Notes: generated by a model from the sequence alone, not told the origin. A stretch of 64,000 bases of DNA from Dermatophagoides farinae (GCF_024713945.1 NC_134683.1:870501-934500); one strand, 5' to 3'; positions 22,980 through 36,946 are shown, counted from the first letter of the stretch. Numbers and translations: made by a program.

Positions 22980-25900
22980 ATGACAAAAAAAATGTAAACT
23001 TCAAAGAAATTTTCCTGTAAACTTTATACATATAAATTCTTTTCAGTTTATTTTTTCAATTTTTCATTAAAATTTTACAAATTAACAATCAAAATCGATT
23101 GGATGTTGTGTAATTTTTTTGTTCTGTTCTCGGAGGCAATATCATTGGAAAAAAAAATTTCGGTACAAATCAATTGTAAATAATTGACATTCACCATTGA
23201 TATTTGATGATTGAAATCAAAAAAAAAAAAATTTTGACATTATCATCATCATCAACAACACAGCTTTAGCAGCCATGTAGACAAATGTTTACCGTTGTTG
23301 TTGTTGTTGTTGTTGTTTACGTGTATGCCCGATTAATTTTCAAAAAATATTCAGTCAGCCATCCTCCACAAACATTAACACATAATTCATACAATTTTTT
23401 TTCACGTGATCATGAAACGTGGTAATATAAACTGAAAAATGAAATAAAATAATCATCATATGATGTGATTATTTATGTGGAAAAATAAATTTCGTAAATA
23501 TCAATGAAAAAAAAAAAAAACAATGATGATGATGATGATTATGGGCCATTTCCATAAATAAATAAATTAGCAAATTTCATCACCAATAATCCTAAATGAA
23601 AATGACAATGAGAATGAAAATGAGTTTTATTTTTATAATTAATATTTTTCGTCGTTGTTGTTGTTGTCGTTTTTTTTTTGGTTTCATATTTTTGTTTTCG
23701 AAAAGTGAAAACAAAAATAAAAACAAAAACGACGAAAAAAAAATTTCCTTCAATCAAGGATTGAAAAAAAAAATTCGATCGTTTTTTTTTGATCAATCGA
23801 TTGATCAATCATCGAATCAAAAATAAGGAAAAAAAAGGTAAATGATGATGAGAGGGAAAAAGGATATGTAAGTAAAAAAAATTTTAGTTAGTCAGATGAA
23901 ATGTTGAAAAAAAAAATTTTTCCCTGAATAAAAATCTGAAAAAAAACATACGTACCGAACCAAACCCTCCGGCCAGACACACACACATCATAATGGTCAT
24001 TGATCGTGGTCAACATACAAATATAGCGGTAAATAATAGAAAAAATTACAAAAACACGAATGATGAGGAAAATTGTTTGTTTTTGGTTCGTTTTTTTTCT
24101 ATTTGCTTCAAAATTCAATGTCATAATAATCATCACCTTTTTTTGTAATATATCAATCGATCGATGATTCGTAAACGGATTATTTATCTATTTTTTGATT
24201 TGATTTGATAACCTTGCCATGAATAAAAACACACAAACAAAAATTCAAATTCGAATGTATCGAATATCATCACAATCGATAGATCGATCGAACAATCGAT
24301 GATGATGATGTTGATGTTGACATAATGAAATGTGTGTGTGTGTGTGGCAGCATCATCATTAATTTTTTTTTTTATTCGACAAAAAAAAATTTAAATTTCT
24401 TGATATTGCCAATTTCTATACTTGTCATTCGGCTTCACTGTTTGTTCATCATCTGTGATATTGACCATAATCATCATTGAAAATAAAACGCGAAAACAAG
24501 AAAAAAAGTTGTTGCCATCTTCGTATTCATATATGTGCGTGTGTGTGTGTGTGTGCAATATTTGATCATTGTTAAATATTAAAATGTTATCTAATTTGAA
24601 TATTCAAATTACATCAATATCTTAAATGGGGCTACTAATACTATTTTTTATGTTTGTTTTCTTCATCTTCATCATCATCATCGTTGGCCACTAAAATCAA
24701 TGAATCTGAAATGAAACAACAACAACAACAACAAACATATTCTCTGATCAAATAATCATCGGTTCACAACAACAACATTGTCAATGTTTTTTTTTTTCCT
24801 CAATATGTCATTGGCCGTTGTTATCGTTAAATTTCGGAAAAAAACCATAAAAAAAATCAATCGGGAAAAATAATCGAGCAACCAACAACGAAAAATGGGA
24901 AAAAAACAGAACATTTTTTTTCTGAAAATCAATCTAATTAAAAAAAAAAAAAAATATAACAACAAAGGGGTCACACAATGATGTTGTGTTGTTATATGAT
25001 GCGAAACGAAACTGATAAACAATTCAATAAAAAAAAAAATAATGAATAATTGGTAAACAAAAAAAGTAATCATTTTGTTTTACTATGTTCATTTCATTTT
25101 TATTTTATTATATTTTTTTTACGACAGAAATATTCATTACATATATATTCGATCGATTATTATTGATACCGTGAGAATTATTATCGGATCAATCAATCAA
25201 TCAAACAAAACAATCTGTGTCAGGCTTATTATCGTCGTTCAAATGTACATGGAATGACTGTGGCAAACAACAATGCTTATCGGAAACTTGGTAATCGAAC
25301 CAGATGAAAAGAAAAATTGTTATCGAAAAAAATAAACAAAAAAAAAATTATGCAATATTGTCACCGAAGGATTATACGAGATCCATTTGTGTGCATTTTT
25401 TAATTATGATGAAATTTTTTCTTTTTTTTCCATTCAATGGCCATATATAAATACATCGAATTGACACACGATGATGATGATGATGATGGTATAATCTAAT
25501 GACCATTTTTTTTCAAATGAGTAAATTGACAAATTTTTAATTATCGTTGGTATTTTCTCTACAACATTCAATTCATTTCAATTCAATTCAATCATCATGA
25601 CATTCATTCATCGCATGAATGAACAGTTTTTTTTCTGTTGTTGTTGTTGTTGATAGTATAAATAAAATATAAAAAATTAAAAACTTTTCACACATTTTTT
25701 GTTGTTGTTGTTGTTGTTGCTTTGGAACATTCGAAACATTCGTTCTATTCCATTATCAGTGATACCAATATTTTCTTCTTCTTCTTCTTCTTCTTAAGTT
25801 TTTTGTTTCCTTTTATTCATGGCAAAGAGACTGTTTAGTTTAGCTTCCCCTTTATAAGTTTTGTCATTGTTGTTGTTGTTGTTGTTGTTGTTTTCTCATT

Positions 25901-26031
25901 TCTTTCTTTTTTTTTTTTTTTTTTTTTGTTCATTGAATAAATGTTTGTTATTTTCTTGTTCTTTTTTTTTCTTGCTTGATTCGAATCAATTCACATCCAT
26001 AGAGTGTGTATGTGTTGTTGTTGTTGTTGAT
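22980..26031. other. Intergenic spacer, low complexity
   Basis: Three kilobases without a recognisable gene. It has runs of GTT/TTG (about 23294-23317, 25635-25652, 25698-25720, 25867-25890), a GT tract near 24538-24553, ATC/GAT tracts and long poly-A/T. The open frames are Phe/Lys-rich shadows of these runs. Confidence 0.55.
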
Positions 26032-26043
26032 TATATAAAAAGG
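26032..26043 (+). promoter_or_regulatory. Possible TATA box for the elongase gene
   Basis: TATATAAAAAGG occurs 452 bases upstream of the elongase ATG in otherwise repetitive sequence. If used, the 5' leader would be about 420 bases or contain an intron. Confidence 0.35.
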
Positions 26044-26494
26044 TATAGTGCATCAAACGAATCAATCTACTTGTTGATATTTTTTTTTCTTTTTTTTGTA
26101 GTTTTTAAAAATTTTTTTTTCCTTTTTCATCATCATCATGACATTATCATCATTATAATAGGTTTAGTTTGTTGTTGTTGTTGTTGTTTGGTGCAATAAC
26201 AAAAGGCCCAAAAGGATAAATATTGGGTGAACGAATACACACAAACATACACACACACATCAAAAAAAAAATCAAATAAATTCAAATCGATTATTTCGAT
26301 TGTCCATCATTCGAATTTGGTTATGTGATGTGTCACTGTATTTGTGTATGTGTGTGTTGATCAACCAAAAAAATTTTATTTTGGTGCATCCGATAAATTC
26401 AATCTGAATCTGACATCTTTGTTCATTCATCATTTGATTTGTTTTTATTGAATTCAACATCTGGACATTTGAATTAGCCCATTCCAAAAAAAAA

Positions 26495-27905
26495 ATGACC
26501 AATCAACGACTTTATCATTATACATATTATCTATGGGGCTATTGGCTTGAACATCAAGATCCACGTACTGAACATTTTCGTTTAGTATCAATATCACCAT
26601 ATGTAATTGCATTAATAATGTATATTTATTATGTATTGGTAACAAAAATTGGTCCAAATCTGATGAAAAATCGTCAACCATTTCAATTGCGTAATATAAT
26701 GTTTTTCTATAATATTATTATGGTCATCGTGAATGCATATTATTTTTATGAGGCCATTTCATATTGTGATTATTTACGTGTATTTCTTAATTTTGATTAT
26801 CCCGATGATTCGGACCGGTCACCAGCAACATTACGGGTATGTGTTTGATTGTTGATTTGATATGTTTTGTTGTTGTTGTTATTGTTGTTGATGATCTAAA
26901 TGAAGAAAATGAAAAATGTGGTAAAATGTTTTCACCAATTGAAAACAAGCTGGGAAAAGTTTTTTTTTTCGTGAAAACATTTCATTTCATGTCATGGTCA
27001 TCATGATCAACATATGGACAATTCAGCTGTGTTGTCTACTGATGTAAACAACAACAGAAATAGTGAAATCAAATATTATTATTATCGACGGAAAAATGGC
27101 CGTTTGAAGTTTAATTTAATTCGTAGCAAATTTATTTTTTTTTCAAAAATCAATGTTGAAAAGAAAAATGTCGTAATAATGATGATGAAGAATTCATATC
27201 ATCGATGTCATGGAAAATTCATCATCGATATGCGAGTGATAAAAATCAAGTTTTTTTTTCTGTTATTAAATTTTTCTTTTGTTTTGTTTTTTTCTTTCTT
27301 TCTTTTTTTTTCTTTAAAACATTTGTTGACCATCATCAAAGGCCATCAATTTAGGATGGTGGTATTGGATGTCAAAATTTGCCGATTGGTTCGATACATT
27401 TTTCTATGTATTAAGGAAAAAACATGAACATATTAATTTTCTACACCTTTATCATCATATATCGGTACCGGTTTTTGGTTATCTTTTATTGAAAATCAAT
27501 CCAATGGTACCGGCAGCACATTTGTTCATCATAATGAATACATTTGTCCATTGTTGTATGTATTCATATTATGCATTAGCTGCATTGGGGCCAAAAATTC
27601 AACGATATCTTTGGTGGAAACGTTATATTACTGTTATGCAATTAGCACAATTTATTATTGGTATGATTTATGGATTTTTTGTCATCCAATTTCAACATGG
27701 CTATCCAATCATATGGATGATTATTGGCCTGACGCAGCCACCATTTTTTTTCTACATGTTTTATGGTTTCTATCGACGAGCATATCAACCAAAATCAAAT
27801 ACTATTACCACAAATGGTGGTAAAATGATGATGATTAATAATAATGGTGTCGATAATCGAAAACAACAACAACAACAACAACAAAATCCATTTAAAATTG
27901 ATTAA
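26495..27905 (+). CDS. Very-long-chain fatty acid elongase (ELOVL/ELO family)
   Basis: Two exons, 26495-26836 and 27342-27905, joined at phase 0, give 301 residues. The acceptor at 27340-27341 was chosen because it keeps frame (SPATLR-AINLGWWYWMSKF) with the family, while a closer AG at 27353-27354 would break it. Hallmarks are DTFFYVLRKKHEHINFLHLYHH with the HxxHH box at about residues 149-153, MNTFVHCCMYSYYAL, and QLAQFIIGMIYGF. Several hydrophobic segments fit the seven-helix ER membrane enzyme that condenses malonyl-CoA with acyl-CoA. The C-terminus ends in a Gln run and KID rather than a clear KKxx retrieval signal. Chain-length preference (ELOVL1/4/7-like or other) cannot be told from the sequence. 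The 505-base intron contains an unrelated open frame from a poly-T-rich stretch. Confidence 0.92.
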
Positions 27906-28128
27906 TTGACAGGTAAAGAATAAATTAAACACACACACACACACAGACACAGACACAAGCTCATTTTATTATCGAAACTGAATTCTGTTCAATTCGGTTT
28001 TTTTTAATTATTATTTAAACAAAAAAAAATTCATATCATCATCATCATTATAATAATTGTATTTGAATTATTGTTTTTTAAAAGAATCGATACATTTTTG
28101 AAACACATAATTTAAGATTAATATTGAT

Positions 28129-29888
28129 TTAGACAAATATAAAATCTGGTTTCATCATAATGATATCTGTATTACCATTTTCAACATTTGTATTTGTAAT
28201 ATTCATCATCGATGTTATTGTCAAATGTTGTTTACAATGACAATGACCATCAATAATTACCGATGATGATTGTTGTTCATCATCGATACGTGTCCAACGG
28301 CCATTACATCCACTAAAATTAAATAATGACCAACGTGTTGCACGTCCTTTAATACCATGGCCATTACAACGATAACCAAGATGGCTACGCATAGCAGCAT
28401 CTTGGCAATGGACACAAACTTTTTTACCTTCTTGAAGTTTTGCATAAACATCTGTTGTTAATGTTTCACAGCTTTTATGACTTTTGTTCACCTCAAATAG
28501 GACACAATATCTAGTTGTTGTTATTGTTTTTTTTTCGTTGGTAGTAATCAATCAATTAATCAATCAGTGATTTAATTTGATTTGATGAATGAATGTAGAT
28601 CAAAATGGTAATAAAAACAAACAAAAAAAAAACAATAATCATATCATTATTATTATCGTAATAATAATCAATTGGAAAATAGAAAAAAAAACACAATTAA
28701 ATTTCAATAACAAATAAAAAAAAACGAATAAACAAACTTACTCATTTATATTCTCTTTCAATGGATCTTTTGGATAATTTAAACGTAAATTACGGCGAAT
28801 ATCTTTATCTGCATCGATATTACGAGTGACTGAAAAACTTGATTGTAAAATAATGGCCATTTCTTATCGGATTTTTTATTATTTTTTTGTTTTGTTTTGT
28901 TTTGGTCCATTGTTTATTGAAAATTGTCAATGATGATGATGATGATGATGAACGATATATCGATTGTGATTGTTCAGAAAAAAAAGAGAATTAAATTCAA
29001 AAAAAAAATTAATTTGAAAGATTCTTGTCTAATCTTATTACACACACACACGCACACACTTACCACGTAACATTTTTTCATCATCTTTTACTTTACAATG
29101 TTGACCATGACATGCACGACGTTGATTCAAATCTGGACATTCACGTCCACCATTTTGTGGTGGTGATAGAATACGACGAGTACGATTCATTGTACCAACA
29201 CCGCATGCAATATTACATTCAGACCATTGTTCCCAATCGCTTACGATACAATCTTGGACTAGAGATTAGTTTTTTTTTTGGTGATTAGATCAATATTTCA
29301 AGATCAAATTAGTATTTAATACTTACCACCACAGGTATCTTTATAATCTGGGCAACAATCACCCAATGTAATACAGGCACTATCACAATAACATTCTTTT
29401 GCATCATTTCCATTATTATCTTGTATAGCTTGTCCCAATAGATTACCAATCAATGATATTGATTGTGTTCGAACCAATAATGGTGATGGCTGCTGTTGAT
29501 GATTTAATTGAGCAATCGGTATTGAACATGATGAATCACGACCTGAACAGCAAAGATTACGTTCACGACATGAGCCAATATAACGTGGTTTTGGCATATT
29601 TGGATCTGAAATACCACGTGTTGATGTGGTGGATGGGGATAATATCGATTGTTGATGCTGCTGATGATGATGATGATGAATTATTGGATAATTAGCCGGA
29701 TATATTTGTGAATTTTGTTGCTGCTGCTGATGTTGTTGTTGTGGTTGTTGCAATGGATAAGGATAAAATTGTTGTTGTTGTTCTTGTTGTTGCAACGGTG
29801 GTGGTTGTGCATTGATCAAAATATTCCAACAACATGATCCAATAATCATCAATAGTAATATTATTCTTGATTTTTTATTATCAATCAT
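28129..29888 (-). CDS. Somatomedin-B and thrombospondin type-1 domain secreted protein (SBSPON-like)
   Basis: Four minus-strand exons (29327-29888, 29064-29258, 28742-28862, 28129-28510; phases 1, 1 and 2) give about 419 residues. Residues 1-28 look like a signal peptide (IILLLMIIGSCCWNILINA). A Gln/Pro/His-rich spacer follows. The somatomedin-B domain is CRERNLCCSGRDSSC, then ECYCDSACITLGDCCPDYKDTC, with about 40 extra residues between its halves. The TSP1 repeat follows (DWEQWSECNIACGVGT, RECPDLNQRRACHGQHC). Exons 3 and 4 match the vertebrate SBSPON tail: AIILQSSFSVTR, YCVLFEVNKSHKSC, VCVHCQDAAMRSHLGYRC, a GRWTR box, CHC and a final DFIFV. The acceptor of exon 3 (28863-28864) has a weak pyrimidine tract but is supported by this homology. 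It is probably an extracellular-matrix protein; its function is poorly known even in vertebrates. Confidence 0.85.
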
Positions 29889-30103
29889 GATGATTCTTTT
29901 TTTTGGATATCCAATGATGATGATTCAATCCTGATGATGTCGTCTTTGAAATGAAATGAAAATGAAAAAACGGAGATTCCGCTACAATATCAGAAATGAA
30001 ACAAAAAAAAAATTTAGAAAAATTTTTTGTGTGATATATCCACCATATACAGCTATTAAGTGATAAAAAAAAAGTTGAAGAAACTTTCACTTACTATGAT
30101 GAT

Positions 30104-30140
<37 letters not shown>

Positions 30141-31124
30141 AAACAACCAGTGAAAATAAAAGTGGTGTGGATGGATAATCTCATCGAGTTTACTACGCCC
30201 AAAAAAAACTAATCTTTCATGATGATTGAGAATGATAAGAAAAGAACCAAAGCGAATGCTAATGTTAAAAACGAAAAAAGAAAGAACACTTATGATTTTA
30301 AAAAAATGAATATTTATTTTTATCTTCTTTTTTTTTGATGTTGATCATGATGATGATGGTGAAATGATGATGGGAATTTTTATTCCATTTCATTGAACCT
30401 CGAATGATTTGTTTCTGTGGGTGTGTGTGTGTGTGCGTCTTGAGAACATAATGCGCATACTCACATGGAATATTTTTTTTTTCTTGCATAATTCACATAA
30501 TTCGTTCGAAAAAAAGGACAACGACATTTTGGCGATGATTTTTGTTTTGAAACGAAAAAAGATTTTTGATGTCAAATAAACAAATGGATGAACAAATATA
30601 GAATTATAAATGTGAAAAAATTTTCGTTTTTATTTTGACTAAATTCTTGAATGTTGTTGGTATTTTTTTTTCTGTTTCATTCGTAATATATTCTTAAGGC
30701 AGAAAATAAACAAATTCATTGAACTTGAACTTCATTATTATCATAATAATGATAATGTTAAAGGTTCAAAACGGCAAAAGGTCATTCATTTATCATCATC
30801 ATCTTATTTATCGTCGCAAACAAAAGGTCAAAAAATGTCATTGATTTGTGTTTTGTTTACTTCAATGATGATAATTTTTTTTTTTGAAAATAAACAATAC
30901 TCTAGCAACACACAAGATGGCGCCATGGGTATTAAAAAAAATTTTGTTTTGGTAATTTTTTTTATTTTTATTTTCATTCATTCAATACTAATAATAAATC
31001 GAATGTGTGTGTTGTGCATAAGTTGTGATAAGAAAAAAAAAGATTAAAATGATCAAACAAACAAAAATCAAAAAGATTGAAAAAAAACAATTAAATTATA
31101 TATTAAATCAAATCAATATCAATA
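29889..31124. other. Intergenic spacer
   Basis: This region lies between the SBSPON-like start and the end of the first P450, both on the minus strand. It contains a GAT run (about 30102-30136), a GT tract (30420-30434) and poly-A/T. An isolated GC-rich spot (agatggcgcc near 30915) stands out in composition but belongs to no frame I can support. Confidence 0.5.
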
Positions 31125-33405
31125 TTAGATTGGTAATGATTTTTCACTTTGATTATCACTATGATTATCTGATCGTTGACTTTGACTACCATCACCATCA
31201 TGGCTACTACCAACACCAAGATCTGTCAAAGAATTTGGCCCACTATTTGTTCCGCTATTAATTTCTATTGGTGTTGACGATGATGATGATGATGATTTCA
31301 TTAATAATTCCATCGTTATTCTACCGTTTGTTGTTGTTCGTAAATTATTTAAATGATGATTATTATGTTCAAAAACTTCAGCTTTACGTCGTTCATAAAC
31401 ACGTAATCGTAATGGTGATTTTGGTCGATAAACCATTTCCATCATGGCAAATATTTTATCTCGTTCATCTATGGATTCAAAACGAAAATATCTTAAAAGA
31501 TAAGCAAGTACTACTTTCAATTCAGACATTGCAAAACGTTGTCCAATACAATTTCTTGGACCAGCTGAAAATGGTACAAATGCAAATGGATGGCGACCTG
31601 CAGCGTTTTCCTGTAGAAAACGATCAGGATCAAATTTCTCTGGATCCGTAAATACATCCGGATCACGATGTAACATATAAATATAGACAAAAATAATTGT
31701 TCCTTTTGGAACATGATAGCCATTCAATTTAAGATCTTCATGTGAACGGCGGCCAATAAATGGTACAGAAGGAAATAATCGTAAACCTTCTTTGATACAA
31801 CATTCAAGATATTTAAGTGATTTAATCTTATCCAATGTTAATAGGATATTATCATCAAAATTATCATTATGATTATTAATCATTGATGATGTTGTCGATG
31901 ATGAACGGTAATCATTAGTATGATCAACTAATGAATTCAATTGTTGTTGTTGATGTTCATTATCATCAATTATATCATCGAATACGGAATCAATTTCAGC
32001 TGCAGCACGTGCTTGAATTTCTGGATGATGTCCAAGCATGAATAATATCCATGATAATGCCATGGCCGTTGTATCATGACCTTCAAACATGAACGTATCA
32101 ACTTCTTCACGAATATCTTCTTCAGTCATTGTTTCACCATTAGAATTTATATGATGATCTAATAATAGATCAAGAAATGCTTTACGATGATCTTTTTCTT
32201 CTTGTTCAATTTCAGCTTGGCCATTTGCATTTGGCTTATATCGTATTGTTTTATTACAATTCAATAATTGTGCTTTACGATTACGTATAACTTTTCTTGT
32301 GAATTCATGTAGTTTCACTAAATTTGTTGCAAATTTCTGACCAGATTCTGAACGATAATAAATTTGATCTAACCAATATTGTGGTTGCATTAAACGTTCA
32401 ATGAAACATTCACCAACTCTAATTAAAATGATGATATAATTGGATGTGTTAGATTTAAATTTTGGTGAGAAAAAAAACCAGAAAAACTTACTCATTAACA
32501 GATTTACAGTATTTATTATTTGTCGATTTCTGTGCACCAATCGATACGCCCATAATTGTTTCTGTAATGAATACATATAGATTTTTCATTGGAAAACACC
32601 AAATATAGTAAAAAAATACCATTACTTACCACAAATAATATCCAACGTACATGCAGTGATAATTGGTACAATATCCACAATCGTACAATTCGAACATTTT
32701 TGTCGTGCAACATAACGTAAACGTTCGATTAGAATTTTTGATTGTTCATTGAATACCGGTATGAAATCATGTAGAATTTTAAAATGAAATGCCGGCACCA
32801 ACATTTTACGACGGGTACGCCATTTTTGACCATCCGATGTAAGCAATCCTGTTCCTAGCCATGGATGAAGAAAACGATATTGTGTTGATTTTTCTAATAG
32901 AAAATTATTCGATAAAATTTTCTCCACAGTATCCGGATGCCAAACAAATACTAATGGTTCCCATGAAATCCATATACGAAATAATTTCGTTTTCTGATAA
33001 ACATTTGTATAGCCAGTTACTGATGACATAAGATCTTTGGATGAAAAAAAAAATAAAAATGAAATTTAAAAAATTTTTGTTTTTCAATTTACAAAAAAAA
33101 ACAAACTTACTAATAATGACTAATTTATAATCCATTGAATTTATCAATGAATTCCATAATAAATCATATGGAATATTTCCCATTATTATACTGGTACATT
33201 TTGGACCAGGTAATTGATTCACCAGATGTAAACGATTCCAATTGGAATGTATCGATGGCCAATAATAGATGAATATAATGGTTGATAATAATAATGGTAA
33301 TGACAGCAAAATCAATGTTGTCCATGATGATATAATTAATGAAAATATTGATACTATCGATATAATCGATGACCATAGTAAATTTCCAATGGTTTCGATA
33401 ATCAT
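31125..33405 (-). CDS. Cytochrome P450, CYP4-type, divergent first member
   Basis: Four minus-strand exons (33111-33405, 32630-33034, 32492-32561, 31125-32418; phases 1, 1 and 2) give about 687 residues, long for a P450 (usually about 500). An N-terminal membrane anchor (about residues 15-50) is followed by the helix-C box KWRTRRKMLVP, the CYP4 I-helix hallmark EEVDTFMFEGHDTT (near 363), ExxR as EGLRLFPSVP, the PERF-type box PEKFDPDRF and the heme loop [14 protein letters not shown] (Cys near 547). The extra length lies in an Asn/Gln/Ser-rich insert before the K helix and a Ser/Asn/Gly-rich tail after the heme domain. The family oxidises fatty acids or foreign compounds with a P450 reductase at the ER. 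The exon plan differs from the other P450s here, so it is an older paralogue. Confidence 0.9.
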
Positions 33406-34255
33406 ATTTTGAAAATTTTTGAATCACATACACAAACACAAAAACAAATAGGTCGTCGACAATATGATATTAATTCATTTTTTCATTTTCATTTTTCATT
33501 TTTTTTTGTGAAAAATATGAATTTTTTTTTTTTACTTCATTCCTTTCATTCGACTCGAATGTTTGTCATTGTACAATTGAAACATTGAAATGAATAGCAA
33601 GAAAAAAAAATGATTGAATATCATGAGATAATGGCCAGCAGAAACTACTCTGTAAAGGTGGTTTTTTTTTATCATGCTCCAGTGAATATTTGATTGCTTT
33701 TTTCTTCATAAACAGCAGCAGCAGCACCACTGGAAACGGAAACATTATCGGAAATGAGCTTTGACGTTTTATTTAGTGAATTGATCTCTGAAATAATGAG
33801 ACCAAAAAAAAAAAAAAAAACAAGAAAGAATGAAAATAAAACAAAACAAAAAAATTCAAGGCCATATTCATTCAGAAAAAAAATTTCATTTCATTTTTAC
33901 CAATTTTTTTTGTTCAACAAATCTGTTGCTTTTTTTTGATTTTTTTTTTTTTGGATTACCACATTACAACATATATTGAAAAGAAGCCGTGTGTGTGTGT
34001 GTGTGTATTTCTTTGTTGATTGTTGAACAATTTATCTTCATGGACCGGAAAGAAATCTTTGAAATATATCCATTATTATCAATTATTATTGGTTGTGTGT
34101 TTGTTTTTCAAGATTTTTTTTTCGAATGAATGAATGTATTACATTGTGTATACAGGTATGACTTGTGGGACCATACATTGAGTAGGTAAATAAATTTTTT
34201 TTTTTCAATCAAAAAAGGAAATAATAGTTTGTTTATATTGTGTATATAAATTAAA
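33406..34255. other. Spacer between P450 genes
   Basis: Low-complexity A+T-rich sequence with a GT tract at about 33990-34007. No gene or clear promoter motif was seen. Confidence 0.5.
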
Positions 34256-36198
34256 TCATTTAAATTGTTTCAAATTATTATCTCTTCGAATGAATCGAAT
34301 ATTAACCGATGATTTTGGTCGTAAAATTAATGCTGCATTTATGGCAACATCGGCCACATTTTCACCGGATTCAACACGATATTTGGATAATAATGTGGCC
34401 AACATAATTTTCTCTTCTTGCAATGCAAATTTTTGTCCAATACAATTACGTGGACCAGCTGAAAATGGTACATAAGAAAATGGATTAACACGGCCACAAT
34501 AATGTTCAGAACCTTCAACAAAACGATCCGGTATATAACGTTCTGGTTGTTGAAAATATTTTGGATCTCTTTGTATGAAATATAAAAGCAATATAACCGG
34601 AATACCTTTCGGTATGATACAACCAGGTTCAATTTCAGTATCTTCATGTGTATGCCGTGAAATGAATGGTACGGATGGATATAATCTTAATGATTCTTTG
34701 ATACAAGCTTCCAAAAATTTCATTTGTCGTAATTGATTGGATGTCCAATTCGAATTGTTTTCATCATCATCGTCGAAAGATTGTTGTCGAATTTCATCAA
34801 TTTCTTTGTGTACACGATTCTGAATATCGGGATAATTTCCCAATAAATGTAATGTCCAAATCAATGACATTGCCGTCGTATCATGACCTTCAAACATGAA
34901 TGTATCCACTTCTTCACGAATATCCGATTCAGTAAATTTATCTGGATCATTTAAATGTTGTTCAATCAATAGATCCATGAATGCTAAACGACGATTTCGA
35001 TGATGGCCATCATCACCATTAATAACAACACCATTATTTTCATTGGCTTCAATTCTACGATCAATCATTGCTTTTTTTCTTTCCTGTATAACTTTCATTG
35101 TTAATTGATGTACCATGGCAATATCTTTACGATTTTTACGACCTTCAGCAAAAAAATTGAAGAATATAAAATCAATTTGAAGCCATGGAAATATGATACG
35201 TTTCATTAGGGCTGTTGAAACTCTAGTTTTTTTTGAATGAATGAATGAATAAACGACAATGATCAATAAGTTTTTGTACCCGAAACACAAAAAAAACAAA
35301 ATGTGAATAAAACATGACAATACCTGGTTACTGCATCGACATATTCACGATTTTTATTCAATTGTGATTGAATTTTTACACCCATTGCTGTTTCCGATAT
35401 AACATCCAACGTTGCATTAGTCATCAATGGTACAATGTTTAGAAATTTTTCATCACCATCAGTATGTTGTTGTTTTTGTTCAATAACATTCGAAAGAATT
35501 TGTGCCTGTTCATTCATGACGGTTATAAATTGTTCCAAAATATTAAAATGAAATGTTGGTGTCAATAGTTTTCGTCGATGACGCCATTTATTACCACCAC
35601 TAACTAAAAGACCTTCATTTAACCATGGTTTCATCATACGATAATGATGATCTTTATCCAAAAATGTATGATTACTGGATAGAATTTTCTATAATGTAGA
35701 AAAATTCAAAACAATGTATTGAAATCCAACAAAAAAAAAAAACATTGAAATTATATCACTATTTTGACTTACTTCGGCAGAATCGGCACGATGAACAACA
35801 ATCAATGGTTTCAATGATAACCATAAACGAAAAGTATTGTCGAATATTTTCACACCAGCACCAAGAAATTCCAGATAAACTATATAAAATGCAAAAAAAC
35901 GGGGTAACAACAACAACAACAACAACAAAAATTATTACATATGCTACTTACTGTCAAACAATGTATCGATTTTAAATTGATTCCAACCAAGTAGACTAAA
36001 ATTGCCAAGAAAAAATAACCATGGTATTGTCGGTATGCCAGGTATGTTGTTAATTTTTTCTACATTATCGATCCATTTTTTTATAAATCGAAATAAAATG
36101 ATTGAAAACCATGTGAATAATGATAAAATTATGCCATAACGTATTAAAAATGGTATGATGTTGTTATTATTATTATTATTACTAATGTATTCAAACAT
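34256..36198 (-). CDS. Cytochrome P450, CYP4-type, array copy B
   Basis: Four exons (35952-36198, 35773-35879, 35324-35688, 34256-35222; phases 1, 0 and 2) give about 561 residues. An Asn-rich start and a membrane anchor (IIPFLIRYGIILSLFTW) lead into the P450 fold. Helix C is KWRHRRKLLTP, the I helix is EEVDTFMFEGHDTT (near 351), ExxR is ESLRLYPSVP, the PERF-type box is PERYIPDRF and the heme loop is [14 protein letters not shown]. All signature residues are present, so it looks functional. The four-exon plan is the one shared by every later copy to the right. Decayed pieces of an exon 1 like this one occur at 50773-50861 and 53261-53350. Confidence 0.92.
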
Positions 36199-36946
36199 AT
36201 TATTATTATTATTATTATGTTTGCATATGTGTTATGTTATGTTCAATAATCGATAGATGTGAAATGAATTTTTCGATTTTTTCTTTCTTTTAATATATAT
36301 GAAGATTCATTTTCTTTTTTATAATAAATGCACGCGTGTGTGTGTGTGTGATATGTTTTTTTTTCATCTTCTTTTGATCGATAAATGATGATAATAATAT
36401 ATTTCTGCTGTGTTTTTTTTTCTTTCTTGGCAAACGAACATCATTTCTTTCTTTCTTTCTTTCTTGGTTTTTCTGAAAAGCGATTACACATCTACCATTT
36501 TCATTTTCATTTTCATTTGATAAGATATTCGAAAAAAAAACAACAACATCTGATTTGGAATTATTTATTTTTTTTTTTTGTTCACATAATAATGATAACC
36601 ATAGTGAATGGTTTCTTTTTTTTTGGCATCAATTAATCATTCATTCAAAATGGAAAAAAATCATCATCATTGATCACAAGATCGAAAATCATTTATCGTT
36701 ATCATCATTGAATGTCCCCATAATGGTGTTGAATGAAAATAAACAAAGTGAAAAAAAAAATTTCAACTAAAGAAACAAAAAAATGAGAATAAATCACTGA
36801 TTTCGGGTACAAATGATCAACAATGTACAAAAGATACCATTCAAAATGTGTGAGAATTTTTGATTGTTTTATTTTAATTTTGTAATCAATTTTTGTTTTT
36901 ATATTTTCAGTCATATATGAAAAAACCAAAAAACATTATTTTGCTC
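36199..36946. other. Spacer between P450 copies B and C
   Basis: This spacer contains the presumed promoter of copy B. A stretch near 36388-36440 (gataataatatatttctgctg, then cgaacatcat) recurs in decayed form near 50925-50970 and 54285-54300, so it was copied with exon 1 of a B-like gene. The rest is poly-T and TTTC repeats. Confidence 0.5.

Noticed and set aside
27014-27427. 137-codon plus-strand frame in the elongase intron
   Set aside because: It is made of poly-T and ATG-rich repeats and overlaps the elongase acceptor; composition is Phe/Lys/Asn with no family likeness.
30905-30930. GC-rich spot with a YY1-like agatggcgcc core as a promoter
   Set aside because: Isolated, no gene starts nearby on either strand, and a single short motif is expected by chance.
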